NCBI GenBank assembly: GCA_022577435.1
Contig: JAKOON010000009.1
Coordinates: 8,101,411 to 8,165,410, forward strand
DNA length: 64,000 nucleotides
Reading direction: 5' to 3'
Source: Embiotoca jacksoni
Lineage: Eukaryota > Chordata > Actinopteri > Embiotocidae
Each line of letters begins with the position of its first letter. Positions within the stretch are counted from its first letter, which is position 1. The position numbers and the translations under genes are program-made. Positions 1 through 10,444 of the stretch are shown here, piece after piece. The notes below the pieces were generated by a model. It saw only the letters and a list, made by a program, of their open reading frames with translations, did not search any database and was not told where the DNA came from.

Positions 1-412
1 ATATTTCACAAGACTTTTAATGAACTACAACGTGTTTTTGTCCCTGAATTACTCATAAAGGGTCTCTTTCACCTTCACAGCACACTGGAAAAGTGCTGTG
101 TCATATATTGGACACATATTTCCATCTCATCTGTCTTCAAACTCTATTAAACACCTCGTCAGGCCGGTTTCTGGCTGCAGAGTAAACCAAGGACATATTT
201 AGAGTCAGAACGCTTTGTTTCTCGTTGGGTGTGTGAAAGCACGACGAGAAGATTAAAAGTATGACACATATGTACCCGAAGGGCAAAGACCAAAATTGTC
301 TTTAATATCGTGTGTAACATCATTCCCTCCTTCTGCAGCTAACTGCATTTATATTTTGTACATGCACACAAATCCTTGCAGATATGTACAGTTGACAAGA
401 AGCTGTGCTTAC

Positions 413-482
413 CGAGCTTGACTGAGCCGCCGAACAGCGATCCTTTATCAAAGGCATCCTTCCACGTGAAGGTTAAACAGAG
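413..482 (-). CDS. pdcd6ip: pdcd6ip coding exon 3
   Basis: This exon codes the LCLTFTWKDAFDKGSLFGGS region of the BRO1 domain. The acceptor AG is at 484-483 and the donor GT at 412-411, giving a phase-1 end. The rest of the gene continues past base 1. Confidence 0.93.
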
Positions 483-685
483 CTGCAGAAACACAGAGAG
501 GCTTTTGTGTTCAACTTCTTCTGTTAAGAAACCGAGTCTGACCCACAGTCATAAGTGCTCTCCAATCAATTACCTGGTTTTCAGAGAAGGGAAACTTGGG
601 CTCAACAGCACACAGCTGGTCATAGTATCTGTAGATAGGAAGACAAGGTAGAATTAAAACTCTTGTTTTTGTTTGCGTATGAAAC

Positions 686-716
<31 letters not shown>

Positions 717-988
717 AATCTTGCTTTAATTGTTTTCCACAAATCATATTTCATTGTTTTCAATGGCAGGACAGAAACATCTTTATTCTGATGATTGCTG
801 AACTTGTGTTTAGTTAAAAGGTTATAAAAGTTATAAAAAATGGGGGGAAAAAAAAAAAAGAATAAACTGATGAGACTCATCTAGTGAACGGTAACTGAAC
901 TTGTTTTGTGATGATGATGACATAACTGCAGATCTGTGTTTTTGACAGTTCAGTCAGAGACGCGTGACAATGAGTCAGGAACCCCCCC

Positions 989-1067
<79 letters not shown>

Positions 1068-3627
1068 GAGGGGGTATGTGAAATCATTAGCCTCTCAGAG
1101 AGAGAGAGATACACTCATGTGAACAGAGGAAAGCCGAGATGAGGTGTGCCACCCGGTTAACTGGAGACAGAAATAAAACGTCCCAACACAAACAATGGTA
1201 ACCACGGCGACACAAGCGCTGGGTGTTTGCTCTCCTGAGAAAGGCTGCGGGCCAGTCGCCGTGGCTACCTGGCAAATGGCTAACAGCCGGCATGCTCAGA
1301 GAGCCCAGACGCAGCAACGCTGACAGTCAGTAACTGCAGCCTATTCAACACACAGACACGCCAGCTCAATGCTAATCAGCCCAGACCAGAGTAATAACTG
1401 CGAACCCACAGGCCCGACACGTTATACACACAGCACTTCAAAACATCCAGATTTGGACTAACTGACATGTAGATTATGGGTTAGTTGGTTATATTCCCAG
1501 ATTAAAACCTCTTTCAGGGCCTGTGAAAAGTCTTTGCTTTACAGGTAACCTTATTTTTTTTTTTTAGATTTTCTATAAATATTTCTCTTAAATACTGCCC
1601 CATCAACAAATATAGAAACTGAGGATGCTCCAATACAACAATTATTTTTATTTATATTTTATTAAATATACAATGTGCATTAAAAAAAAAAACAACAACA
1701 AAAAAAAAAACAGAAGAAATAACTATAAAGTCAAAGTTGGCCGAAAAAGCGAATTTTAATTTGTTATTTCTGGCCAGCGGTTAAAAAGGCAACAAGAAAT
1801 AAGATGAATTTCTGTCCTGTTACGCATTTTGACATACTTAAACTCAGGCTACACTTCACTACCTCTAATATAGTTGTGACATATTTAACCAGTGCATCTC
1901 CAAATTTAAACAGTGTGAAACTGAAACTGGTCATCCACGACTGTAAGCACTAACTCATTGTGTCACAGGCAGCGCATGCCATCTCAGAGAAGCATTAGTA
2001 AGTCACATGAGTGAAAACAGCCTAATGGGGCTCAGGGTAAGAAAATGTTCTGCATTACTTTTGGCTGCACTCCCGCCTGTTTAGCGATAACAAGCAGCAC
2101 CTTAAGCTGGTATTATCTCCAAAGAGCTAAAGAGTGAAATTGTGGCACTTGAGATATAATACTGCAGCTGACAAGTTGCTCACAGTGGAGAAAAATGAAA
2201 CACACCAGCATGTTACAGGTGCCTGGGCACTTAAGTAATCTGGGCCAACCCTGTACATTAAATGACTCATGAGTCGGTGAGAACAAAGACTGAAGTTAAA
2301 GAGGGAAAGTTCTGCATCTGTAGGTCATCCACAATCAAGCGTGTTGGTTAATGTGAGGTGAGCTTGGTCAAGACCTCTGAAGCCTCTTCCACTGATGCTT
2401 ATTCATTAAATAATTATAACTCTGCAGTGAAATGCTGCAGTGAACAACAGCCAGGTGGTATTAAGGTACACAGAGGAACCTTGTTTGTCAATCCTAGATT
2501 TTACACACGTCACAGTTCCTCTATGCAAAGTGTTTAAAACTGGAACAACAGTAAGTGGGCCTCGATGTGAATGACTTGTGATTGATAGGAAAAGTACACA
2601 CATAAGCAATGTTGAAAAGTAGAATAAACTTTTGATACGTCTATCCAACTTAGAAAACGAGAGGCCTTTAGCATGTGAAGGACTAAACAAATTGTATTTT
2701 TTTTTACGTAACTTTCCTCACATCCACACAAAGTACAGACAGGAGGCATGAAAGGAAATCCACATTAAATGTATTTATGAGTTGGCAGCTTTCTACCGCA
2801 GTCTGCTGACCTGTATTGACAGCATCCTCTGCTCTCTTCACAGTCTTTGGACAAAAGCCACATTTTTATAAAAAAAAAAATTAAAAAAAAAAATTAAAAA
2901 AAAAAGTGTCTATCCTGCAGTGCTCACTCTTTAAAAACTCGAGCCAATCCAAAATGTGGGACATTTCCTCAATATGTGAAACACAGGACGAGGGAGAGAT
3001 AAGTGCCCGTGAGGTCCCACATAAAGTGTCTGGTCAACCTCAGTGGAGTTTTCTTGGGAGTCCTTTCAATCAATAGGCCAAAGCTGTGGATGAAACTCAG
3101 CTCGGTTTACTCGGCTCATTTAATCTCACAAGTATCGTGACAGTTCAGTTGAACGAGCCAAACATGTCAAGTCGGCATTTAACCTCTCAAGGGAAACTTG
3201 GCAATAATAATAAAAAACCACGAGTCAAGTTATTTCGGTGAGAAATACCAACTGGTATTTCAGCTCGACTAACTTTAGCTCCCCCTATTAGCAACTAAAT
3301 GCTAATCCAACGGGGTGCGGCGATGACTGAGCTAACTCACAGGTGAGAGGGTTTCTCAGGGTACTTTAGCAGCTGGTTCAGGTGTTATAAGCCAGTTTAT
3401 TTATTTTTTTATTTTTTTTACCTGAGTACGATTTCCAGGGAGCTCTCGTGTTTATCCAGCGGCCTTCCCAGCGCGTTCTTGCGGAGCTTGTTCAACTCCT
3501 CCACGGCGCGGATGTACTCTCCTTGCTCCTCGCTCCCTGCGTACGAAGCCGTGACAAATTTCGACAGCGGTTTCACCAGATCCACTTCAGAAGATTTTTT
3601 CAACGGGACTGAAATAAAAGTCGCCAT
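413..3627 (-). CDS. pdcd6ip: pdcd6ip (ALIX), first three coding exons, 5' partial gene
   Basis: ALIX/PDCD6IP is a cytoplasmic ESCRT accessory protein. Its N-terminal BRO1 domain binds CHMP4, and it acts in endosomal sorting, cytokinetic abscission and membrane repair. Three exons are visible on the minus strand: 3422-3627, 574-628 and 413-482. They join in frame with proper GT donors and AG acceptors. Exon 1 begins MATFISVPLKK and ends with GRPLDKHESSLEIVLR. Exon 2 reads YYDQLCAVEPKFPFSENQ. Exon 3 reads LCLTFTWKDAFDKGSLFGGS. This matches the start of the vertebrate ALIX BRO1 domain almost residue for residue. The start is the only sensible ATG and gives the conserved MATFIS start. The remaining exons (the rest of BRO1, the V domain and the proline-rich tail) lie beyond the left edge, so the gene is truncated by the window and not broken. 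Confidence 0.95.
574..628 (-). CDS. pdcd6ip: pdcd6ip coding exon 2
   Basis: This 55-bp exon codes YYDQLCAVEPKFPFSENQ of the BRO1 domain. The acceptor AG is at 630-629 and the donor GT at 573-572. On the transcribed strand a T12-G22 tract (707-718 and 685-706 on the plus strand) sits about 55-90 nt upstream of the acceptor, near where a branch point would be expected. Confidence 0.93.
685..718 (+). repeat. C22-A12 homopolymer pair
   Basis: A run of 22 C directly followed by 12 A, lying just upstream of pdcd6ip exon 2 in transcript direction. Confidence 0.97.
991..1065 (+). repeat. (CA)n microsatellite
   Basis: About 37 uninterrupted CA units after a C-run, in pdcd6ip intron 1. Confidence 0.98.
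3422..3627 (-). CDS. pdcd6ip: pdcd6ip coding exon 1
   Basis: The ATG occupies 3627-3625. The exon codes for 68 complete codons plus two bases (AG), and the arginine codon is finished by the first base of exon 2. The donor GT is at 3421-3420. A short T-rich stretch follows the donor. Confidence 0.95.
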
Positions 3628-3770
3628 TTCGGCCCGTGGACAGCGCTCTGTTAAAAATGGGAAAAAACAGCCAGCGAGTAACGAACACAAACAACGGCAA
3701 GCGGACCCACTTCCTGGATTCTGACAGAGAACGTCAATTACGTCATGGAGACCCGAGGCGCGCACTGCGC
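3628..3770 (-). promoter_or_regulatory. pdcd6ip: pdcd6ip proximal promoter / 5' UTR
   Basis: This is the region directly upstream of the ATG. A CRE-like TTACGTCA lies at 3738-3745, a second ACGTCA half-site at 3731-3736 and an ETS-type CACTTCCTGG near 3709-3718. There is no TATA box. The promoter role is inferred from position and motifs; the transcription start itself cannot be placed. Confidence 0.5.
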
Positions 3771-4742
3771 AGAATCAGTATGGTTTTAATGAGAAATGCA
3801 CAACCAGGCAGAAAATTAGCTTTATCTGCTCACAGACACATTTTTTTTTTTTTTTTTTTTTTCACGACCGGAAACCATGGCCGGATTATCATACTCTGGG
3901 GTGTGCGTGCAAAACTGAGCCGACAGGCCCCTGTAATCAAAATAAGATTGACTTCATTAATCCGACAGTGGGGAAATCTCCAGGTTCCCCTTAATTTTTT
4001 ATGTAATGTGCACACTATTTATAACCCCGAAAATTACATGGCATCTGGTCTGCTGAGATAATCTCATTGAACACAAATAATTAACCAACACACCATTTAA
4101 GCACAACAAATCCACTTATAGAGCCCAAAGAGTCTAAAATAATAATTTTTTTTTTAAAAAAAAAGAAGCAAAACATGTACTTACTAAAAGAAAGACTAAA
4201 TATAAACAAACCGGGTGAAACCATTCATATGCATACGGAATATATTGAAACATGTTGGATGACGTGCTATAATATATATATATATTTTTTTTAAGTCATA
4301 ACAAAGGGGGGAATTGAATCCCAACATATCAACTGAGTGGCAGCAGTGCTGACCACTGCACAACCAATCTTCACAGGAATCTGATAGCATTGTAAAAGAT
4401 CTTTGGCTCATTGAAACCTGTAACTCCACCACCCATAAATATTCATTCAAATGCAACTAAAATTGCCGCAGACATTCTTTGGATAGTAGATACACGTGTT
4501 TCCAAGGGGGTCTACAATGATATTAAATATCTTCCTGTAATGTGTAGTGTATGCAAAACTTTTTCAATTTCTCCAAAGTTTCAACTTTACTGAAAGTTGA
4601 ATCACCATCAACAAGCCAAGGTGGAATCTGAACCATTAATAGCAACCTTGGTGAAGTAGAATATTTTACTTGTTGAGTTAACCAGACTGTCGGTTGAGTC
4701 TGAGTGAACTCACTTCCTCCTGCCACGGTTCCTCATCTGGTG
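3771..4742. other. Intergenic DNA between pdcd6ip and the Tc1 remnant
   Basis: No gene is recognised here. The stretch holds a T22 homopolymer (3841-3862), AT-rich simple sequence around 4140-4165 and 4271-4292, and a degenerate dispersed-repeat-like segment around 4303-4372 that resembles a commonly repeated fish motif. Short ORFs here lack any family likeness. Confidence 0.5.
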
Positions 4743-4825
4743 CTGCAGATAGTCCAGCGGTCTATGACGCCGACGCTGAGCTGGAAATGACCTCAGAAAG
4801 ACATGGGTCCGAACCCCGCTGATAT
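4743..4825 (+). repeat. tRNA-like sequence (SINE head or tRNA pseudogene)
   Basis: A sequence matching the RNA polymerase III A box (TAGTCCAGCGG, 4750-4760) is followed 46 bp later by a near-consensus B box (GGTCCGAACCC, 4806-4816). The spacing is right for a tRNA. The acceptor stem does not pair convincingly, so a tRNA-derived SINE head or tRNA pseudogene is more likely than a working tRNA. It lies just upstream of the truncated Tc1 remnant. Confidence 0.45.
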
Positions 4826-4959
4826 CGCTTGCAGGTATCACATGGTCATGGTTTACGCAGGGCGAGACCTCCTAAGGCGAATAAGGTAAGCCACACATGG
4901 GTTTGTATGTGCAGTCATGCTAATACCAAAGGTCAACAACCAAAAGAGTTCATTGTGCA

Positions 4960-5907
4960 TTGGTTAGAGGTCAGTTCAGTCAAAAAGTGATAACAAAACA
5001 AAGGAGGAGATACCAGGAGACAGGCCAGTACACCAGGAGATGTGGAGGGGGCCGTAGGAGGACAACAACCCAGCAGCAGGACCGCTATCTGCTCCTTTGT
5101 GCAAGGAGGAACAGGAGGAGCGCTGCCAGAGCCCTACGAAATGACCTCCAACAGGCCACTAATGTGCATGTTTCTGCTCAAACTGTCAGAAACAGACTCC
5201 ATGAGGGTGGTACGAGGGCCCGACGTCCACAAGCGGGGCCTGTGCTTACAGTCCAACACCGTGCAGGGCGATTGGCATTTGCCAGAGAACACCAAGATTG
5301 GCAGCTTCGCCATCGGCGCCCTGTGCTCTTCATGGATGAGAGCAGGTTCACACTGAGCACATGTGACAGACGTGACAGAGTCCGGAGACGCCGTGGAGAA
5401 CGTTCTGCTGCCTGCAACATCCTCCAGCAGGACCGGTTTGGCAGTGGGTCAGCAATGGTCTGGGGAGGCATTTCTTTGGAGGGCCGCACAGCCCTCCACG
5501 TGCTAGCCAGAGGTACCCTGACTGCCATTAGGTACCGGGATGAGATCCTCAGACCCATTGTAAGACCATATGCTGGTGCAGTGGGCCCTGGGTTCCTTCT
5601 GATGCATGACAATGCTCGGCCTCATGTGGCTGGAGTGTGTCAGCAGTTCCTGCATGATGAAGGCATCGATGCTATGGACCGGCCTGCCCGTTCCCCACAC
5701 CTGAATCCAATCCACCACATCTGGAACATCAGGTCTCGTTCCATCCACCGACGCCACGTCGCACCACAGGCTGTCCAGGAGTGGACTGATGCTTTGATCC
5801 AGGTCTGGGAGGAGATCCCTCAGGAGAACATCCGTCATCTCATCAGGAGAATGCCCAGGCGTTGTAGGGAGTGCATACAGGCACGTGGAGGCCACACACA
5901 CGACTGA
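4960..5907 (+). pseudogene. Tc1/mariner (DD34E) transposase, open but catalytically dead and N-truncated
   Basis: The frame is 315 codons long and resembles a Tc1-family cut-and-paste transposase of fish. Catalytic D126 (in LFMDESRF) and D217 (in LLMHDNARPH) are present. The third acidic residue, expected 34 residues after the second in the SPDLNPIEH block, is histidine: the block reads SPHLNPIHH (H252, and H247 where Asp is usual). The usual tryptophans in VWRRRGE and DWPARSP are both arginine. The N-terminal helix-turn-helix region is shortened, and clear homology begins only around residue 15 (RRRYQETGQY). The ATG at 4960 may come from poorly preserved or flanking sequence. The C-terminal end, QARGGHTHD, is complete. 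The reading frame is intact, but the catalytic loss and the missing 5' end mean it cannot act as an autonomous transposase. Confidence 0.9.
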
Positions 5908-6167
5908 GCCTCATTTTGACTTGTCTTGAGGAATTTCCACAGAAGTTGGATCAGCCTGTGATCTGATTTTTCCACTTTTATTTTGAGTATGATTCTGAAT
6001 CCAGACCTCTATGGGATAATGATTTTGTTTTCCATTGATCATGCTTATGTTATTTTGTTCTCAACACATTCCACTATGTAATGAATAAAGATTTTCAACT
6101 GGAATATTTCATTCATTGAGATCTAGGATGTGTTGTTTAAGTGTTCCCTTTATTTTTTTGAGCAGTG
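4990..6167 (+). mobile_element. 5'-truncated Tc1-like DNA transposon
   Basis: The 3' end is intact. After the transposase stop come about 230 bp of typical 3' flank and then a terminal repeat at about 6139-6167 (GTGTTCCCTTTATTT then GAGCAGTG), followed by the TA target dinucleotide at 6168-6169. No matching 5' terminal repeat (CACTGCTC start) is found upstream, so the left end has been deleted. The left boundary given is approximate. Confidence 0.85.
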
Positions 6168-6169
6168 TA

Positions 6170-6780
6170 GTATAGCCAGGGCGGTGCGATGCGGCTAAGT
6201 TTGATGTTTTGCCATGACACAGGAAGTTGTTTAAGGTCAAAGGATGCTCCAAACCTCATGAAACTTGTGTCGTGCACCAACTATCACGAGTTTTTTTAAG
6301 ATGTGAAAGATGCCAAAAAAAAGGATTTTTTTTTTTAAAAGAAGAATAAGGAACGAGATCGAGGAAAATAATTAAAACTGCAAGCGAGAATATGCGGACC
6401 CTCGCACGCTGCAAGTGGCCTGCAGTTTTAATCTTGGCTTTTGCAATTCTGCTTTTGTGAAACAGGCCCTAAGAGGATGATATCAGTGTTGACTTGGAGA
6501 TTAACATTTATAGAACAGGGATGTGGAGTTCGAAAGGCATTGGGGATGATGTTTTTTTGGAATGATGAATTGTGGTTTACAGCTTTCTTTGTTTTAAACA
6601 GACAAAATGAGCCCCATAATCCATTGTATTATTATTTTTTTTTTTTGAAATCTTGGGTCCCCAGTTTAATAAGTGTTGAATACCGACTTGCAGGACTAGC
6701 CCATTGTTGTAGTCACACATTTGTTTCTCGCACAATTATTGTCCGTCTTCAGTGTAATAACGAAAGCGGGACACCAGAGA
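6170..6780. other. Intergenic DNA right of the Tc1 element
   Basis: I see no gene. Short A- and T-runs occur at about 6315-6345 and 6631-6646. The 136-codon plus-strand frame over 6441-6851 has no family likeness and ends in unrelated sequence. Confidence 0.5.
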
Positions 6781-6789
6781 AAGTTATGA

Positions 6790-8917
6790 AATCATTTATT
6801 CCCAGCACATGTGGTTGTGTACATCTCCAGCATATGATACTGTGCACATGAGAAGCATCATCATTGACATTAGGCTGTACATTAACAGTGGTCACCTCTC
6901 CTGCTCGCACTCTCACACACAATCACACAGACAGACGGTGGGTCAGACCTAAACTGCTCACCAAAGTTTGCCTGACTCGGACACCCGCTCTATTCTCACG
7001 AATTTCTGACGGACAGTTTAATGTGCTGTGGTACTCATGTCCTTGTAAACACCACAAGAGCTACAGTCCTGGCTCTGGCGCGTGGTGAGACAAAAACACA
7101 GACGCTTTTTAGTCTCAACATTCTTTCTTTTTTTGTTTTTTTTTGTTCTCCTTCTCTTTAGGCGGACCAGAAGAGGGTGGGGCTGTAGGACTACTGACTA
7201 CACATCAAGCTTGAATTTTGTGAATTTATTCAGTGCAGGCTTGGTCTCTAACATCTGGAAAAAGAAGAGGGGGCTTGGGGGTTACACTCACTGACAAAAT
7301 TATATGTCCCATCTTTTCCCGTCTTCAACATGCTCTTTACTACATAGCAAGCTAAACACAGTTTCATCATACCAACAGGAAAAAAGTTTATGACAACTGA
7401 CAATGAAATTTTCTTTGCCATAACGAAAAACGATGTACATGCACACACACGCATATTCGGACACTGACACGTTGAAGTCTAAACTGTATGCACTTCAAAA
7501 ATGCCAGACTGTGTACCAAAATCAATAGTTCAACTAAACCAATGCAGACTCCCAGGAGTTGAGGTTTCACTTGAAACTGATGAACCTCTACCAGCCTGCT
7601 GCATGATGGGTTGTTTTCTTCCAGAGCCTGGAATGGAGGGTTTATTTAAGTCAGCGCACAAGGAACGGCGCTAGATTTTATTCACTTCTGACCAATTCTT
7701 TTAATGCCTCCAATGACAAAGATGTCCAGAGTCACTAAGGCTTTTTCTAAAATAATGATAAAAAAAATAGCCTATTAATCTGAAACCTGTTTGGTCCACG
7801 TTATAGTAGGTTATTAAATAGGCGTTACTGCTCCACCAGACAGTACTCTTAAAAGGTTTTATCCTTTCATGAACGTTTATGGCCAAAATCTCAGAATCCC
7901 ACGTCTCCATACCAGTGTTTCAAAGTCAGTACGTGAAACAGGGGAGTCAAAGATGAAGTGTGTGTGCTCTGTGTGAGTAAAAGATTGAGCTAAAAAGCCA
8001 ATATGGCACCAGAAACAAGTAAATTCAATGAGAGCAACAGAAACAGCTGATCCATCAATAAAACTAAAAATGGTAAAAGCGGGAGAGCTGAGCTGAGTGT
8101 GACATCATGTCGACGCACAGAGGTTTATGGCTGTAAGTCTAAATCACATAGGATGGCTCTGTGTGACAAGAGTTAATGAAATCAGTCCATTTGACAAAAG
8201 TCCAAGAAAGAAGAAAAACTGGCGTCAACATCCACAAATGACGCCACTTCCACGAACTCAGCCTGGATATTTCAGGGGTTTCCAAGCTCAGCTGATCAAT
8301 AAATGGTTACTTAATGGTTTATTAAGACAACCCCATTGAGAATGTTTAACAAGCAGAGTAAGGTGGGATTCTCCTTTAAGCGGGTTAGTATGAGATCACA
8401 TGCTGTTCAGCAGTTACAGGTTATCGAATACTGGCCTAGTGCTGGTTGTGTGCGTCGTGTAGGAAGGGCAACGAGCAACAAGGAAACTCTGCTATCTTTC
8501 CTTCTCCTGCCAGCCAGAGCACCACCCACCTCTCTCTCCTGGAGCCTCCACCCTCCCTTTTCCACACAGAAACCATATAAAAGACAAAAAAATAAAATAA
8601 AAAAATAAAATAAAATAAAATAAAAATACATAGAAACATTGTTAACATTCCCCTAATCCCGTATCCTCCCCGGTCTCTCTTCTTTAAACTAATCTCCTCC
8701 GTTAATATTGTTTTCAATATGAAACAGTGGACACACCCATGTCAGATTCTAACATTTACATGGCTTTAACGCAGTCTGTCTGCTTTCCGTCGAGCGATCG
8801 CTTAGAGAGACAGGGAGGAAGTAGAGGGAAAGAGTAGAGGCAGGCAGAGAGGGACAGAGGGAGGCTTCTGCTCCAAAACAGAGGGTGGAGTATTAGTGAT
8901 GCCATCTGTCCTCCTCA
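6790..8917 (-). other. ubp1: Probable ubp1 3' UTR
   Basis: This sequence lies downstream of the ubp1 stop codon on the minus strand. Minus-strand AATAAA polyadenylation signals occur at 7641-7646, 7225-7230 and 6795-6800, so the 3' UTR could end at any of these. No coding exon is seen. The AT-rich AAAATAAAAT run at about 8585-8630 is simple sequence. The extent is inferred. Confidence 0.45.
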
Positions 8918-9817
8918 CTACTTCATGATTAGATGGAGTCCTTCGCCCAACTCATCTGGAGGGGGGACACACACGTGGAAAAGTACATTAAATCAGCGTC
9001 AAGTAAAGACAACAATTGTAAGTTGTGACACTGCATAGGCAATGTGAGCAGACCTTCAACAGTGCTGATCAAAAAACAGCTCTCGTCAGGCAAGTTGTAA
9101 ACCATCTGTGAAACAAACAGAAAAACAAAGAGGGTATGAAAACAAAGAGCTCATCAAATACGTTGCTCTACTCGGAAGTGATTTCTTGACGTTTTAGAGA
9201 CCTCTAATATCAATGGCAGTGTTAAAGCAGGAACAATACCGTGTGTGTTTGACAGCAGGAGGCTGTAAATTACATGCAAATAAGCAACTCAACGGACAGC
9301 AGAGTTATTCATGGACAGATAGCACACAAAGTGGTGACACACTGACGCTTCTTCTGTATATAGTAAGTCTCAGTGCAAGTCTGGTCGTTTACTCTAACCT
9401 AAAAATTACATAAACTAAAGTCCCAGTGGCTATAATGAAATGTTTGTGTATATGCGTGTATGAGTGCTAGTACCTGGTCACTCAGCAGGATGTGTATGCC
9501 TGTGGGACCCTGTCTGTACACCTGGTTGATCCTTCCCAGTGGAAGGCAGCACACACACGCCATCTTGCGGATGAGCTCTGCAGCTGTGAGCTCCTCTAGG
9601 TACAGAGCATGGTACACTGCACAGAAACAGACCAGCGTTACACTCCTGTTCATATTCGCACTGTGCCTTAAATCAGTAACATGTTCAGCTGCTCTTACCA
9701 TGTAAACTAGAGGAGATGCTGTGTTCTCCGTTTTCATTGGTGCCGTGTCTCTCCAGTAGGGGGCTCTCCTGAGGGGACTCCTGACAGACGTACACCGTCA
9801 ACCTGGGACGCACTGAC
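8918..9817 (-). CDS. ubp1: ubp1 exons 13-16, C-terminal dimerisation region
   Basis: Exon 13 (9699-9817) carries SVRPRLTVYVCQESPQESPL. Exon 14 (9474-9616) carries VYHALYLEELTAAELIRKMA and the INQVYRQGPTGIHILLSDQ signature. Exon 15 (9054-9105) carries MVYNLPDESCFLISTV. The short last exon (8918-8955) ends LHLIMK with the TAG stop at 8920-8918. These match the C-terminal region through which CP2 factors dimerise. Confidence 0.93.
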
Positions 9818-10157
9818 CTGCACACAGAACAGTTTCCACAGTGAAGCACACTGTCTGGCATCGGCCCCACGCTGCGGTGTAGGTTATGTTAGGCCACACA
9901 AAAGAGGGTTGTGGGGGGCATAATGTCCATCTCTGTTGAATCAGCTGCTTTGCTTTACCGTAACATACGTCAAAACAAATAAATACACCTAAGTGTTGTT
10001 GCTTAGTAACTTGTGCACACAAACATACAATACTGTCCCACTCGCTCAGGTGTAACATACCTGGATTTGAGTGCATTGAAGAGTCTGATCCCATCTGCTG
10101 GCCCACAAATCTGGACCAGGTCGTCCCGGGTTAGTTTCAACAAATCCGAACCTACAC

Positions 10158-10198
<41 letters not shown>

Positions 10199-10378
10199 TC
10201 ACTTGTAACGCAGCTATTACAACATTACATTTGCGTTATATTGTGAGCGCGACAACCTGCCTGTGTGTACCTGAGAAGTGAGAGAAGAGCCGAGCGTAGG
10301 AGTTGAAGCGATTTTTCAGCAGCCACTTCTGTGTGTCCTGTATGGAGGCGGTGGGGCTCAACTGCTGTTGGAGGGATG

Positions 10379-10444
<66 letters not shown>

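Larger units (their letters stand above)
629..3421 (-). other. pdcd6ip: pdcd6ip intron 1
   Basis: This intron of about 2.8 kb contains no recognisable exon. It holds a C22-A12 tract (685-718 on the plus strand), a (CA)n tract at 991-1065 and A-rich patches near 1680-1710 and 2870-2905. Nothing else stands out. Confidence 0.8.

Noticed and set aside
936..1142. Long frames of alternating His-Thr or Cys-Val
   Set aside because: They are translations of (CA)n/(TG)n arrays, here and at 10225-10582, 21655-22123, 32597-32850, 39719-40132, 51199-51818 and 55240-55702; not genes.
4743..4825. Functional tRNA gene
   Set aside because: The A and B boxes fit, but the acceptor and anticodon stems do not pair convincingly; kept only as a tRNA-like repeat.
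5178..5901. Minus-strand frames of 144 and 132 codons
   Set aside because: They are antisense shadows of the transposase frame.
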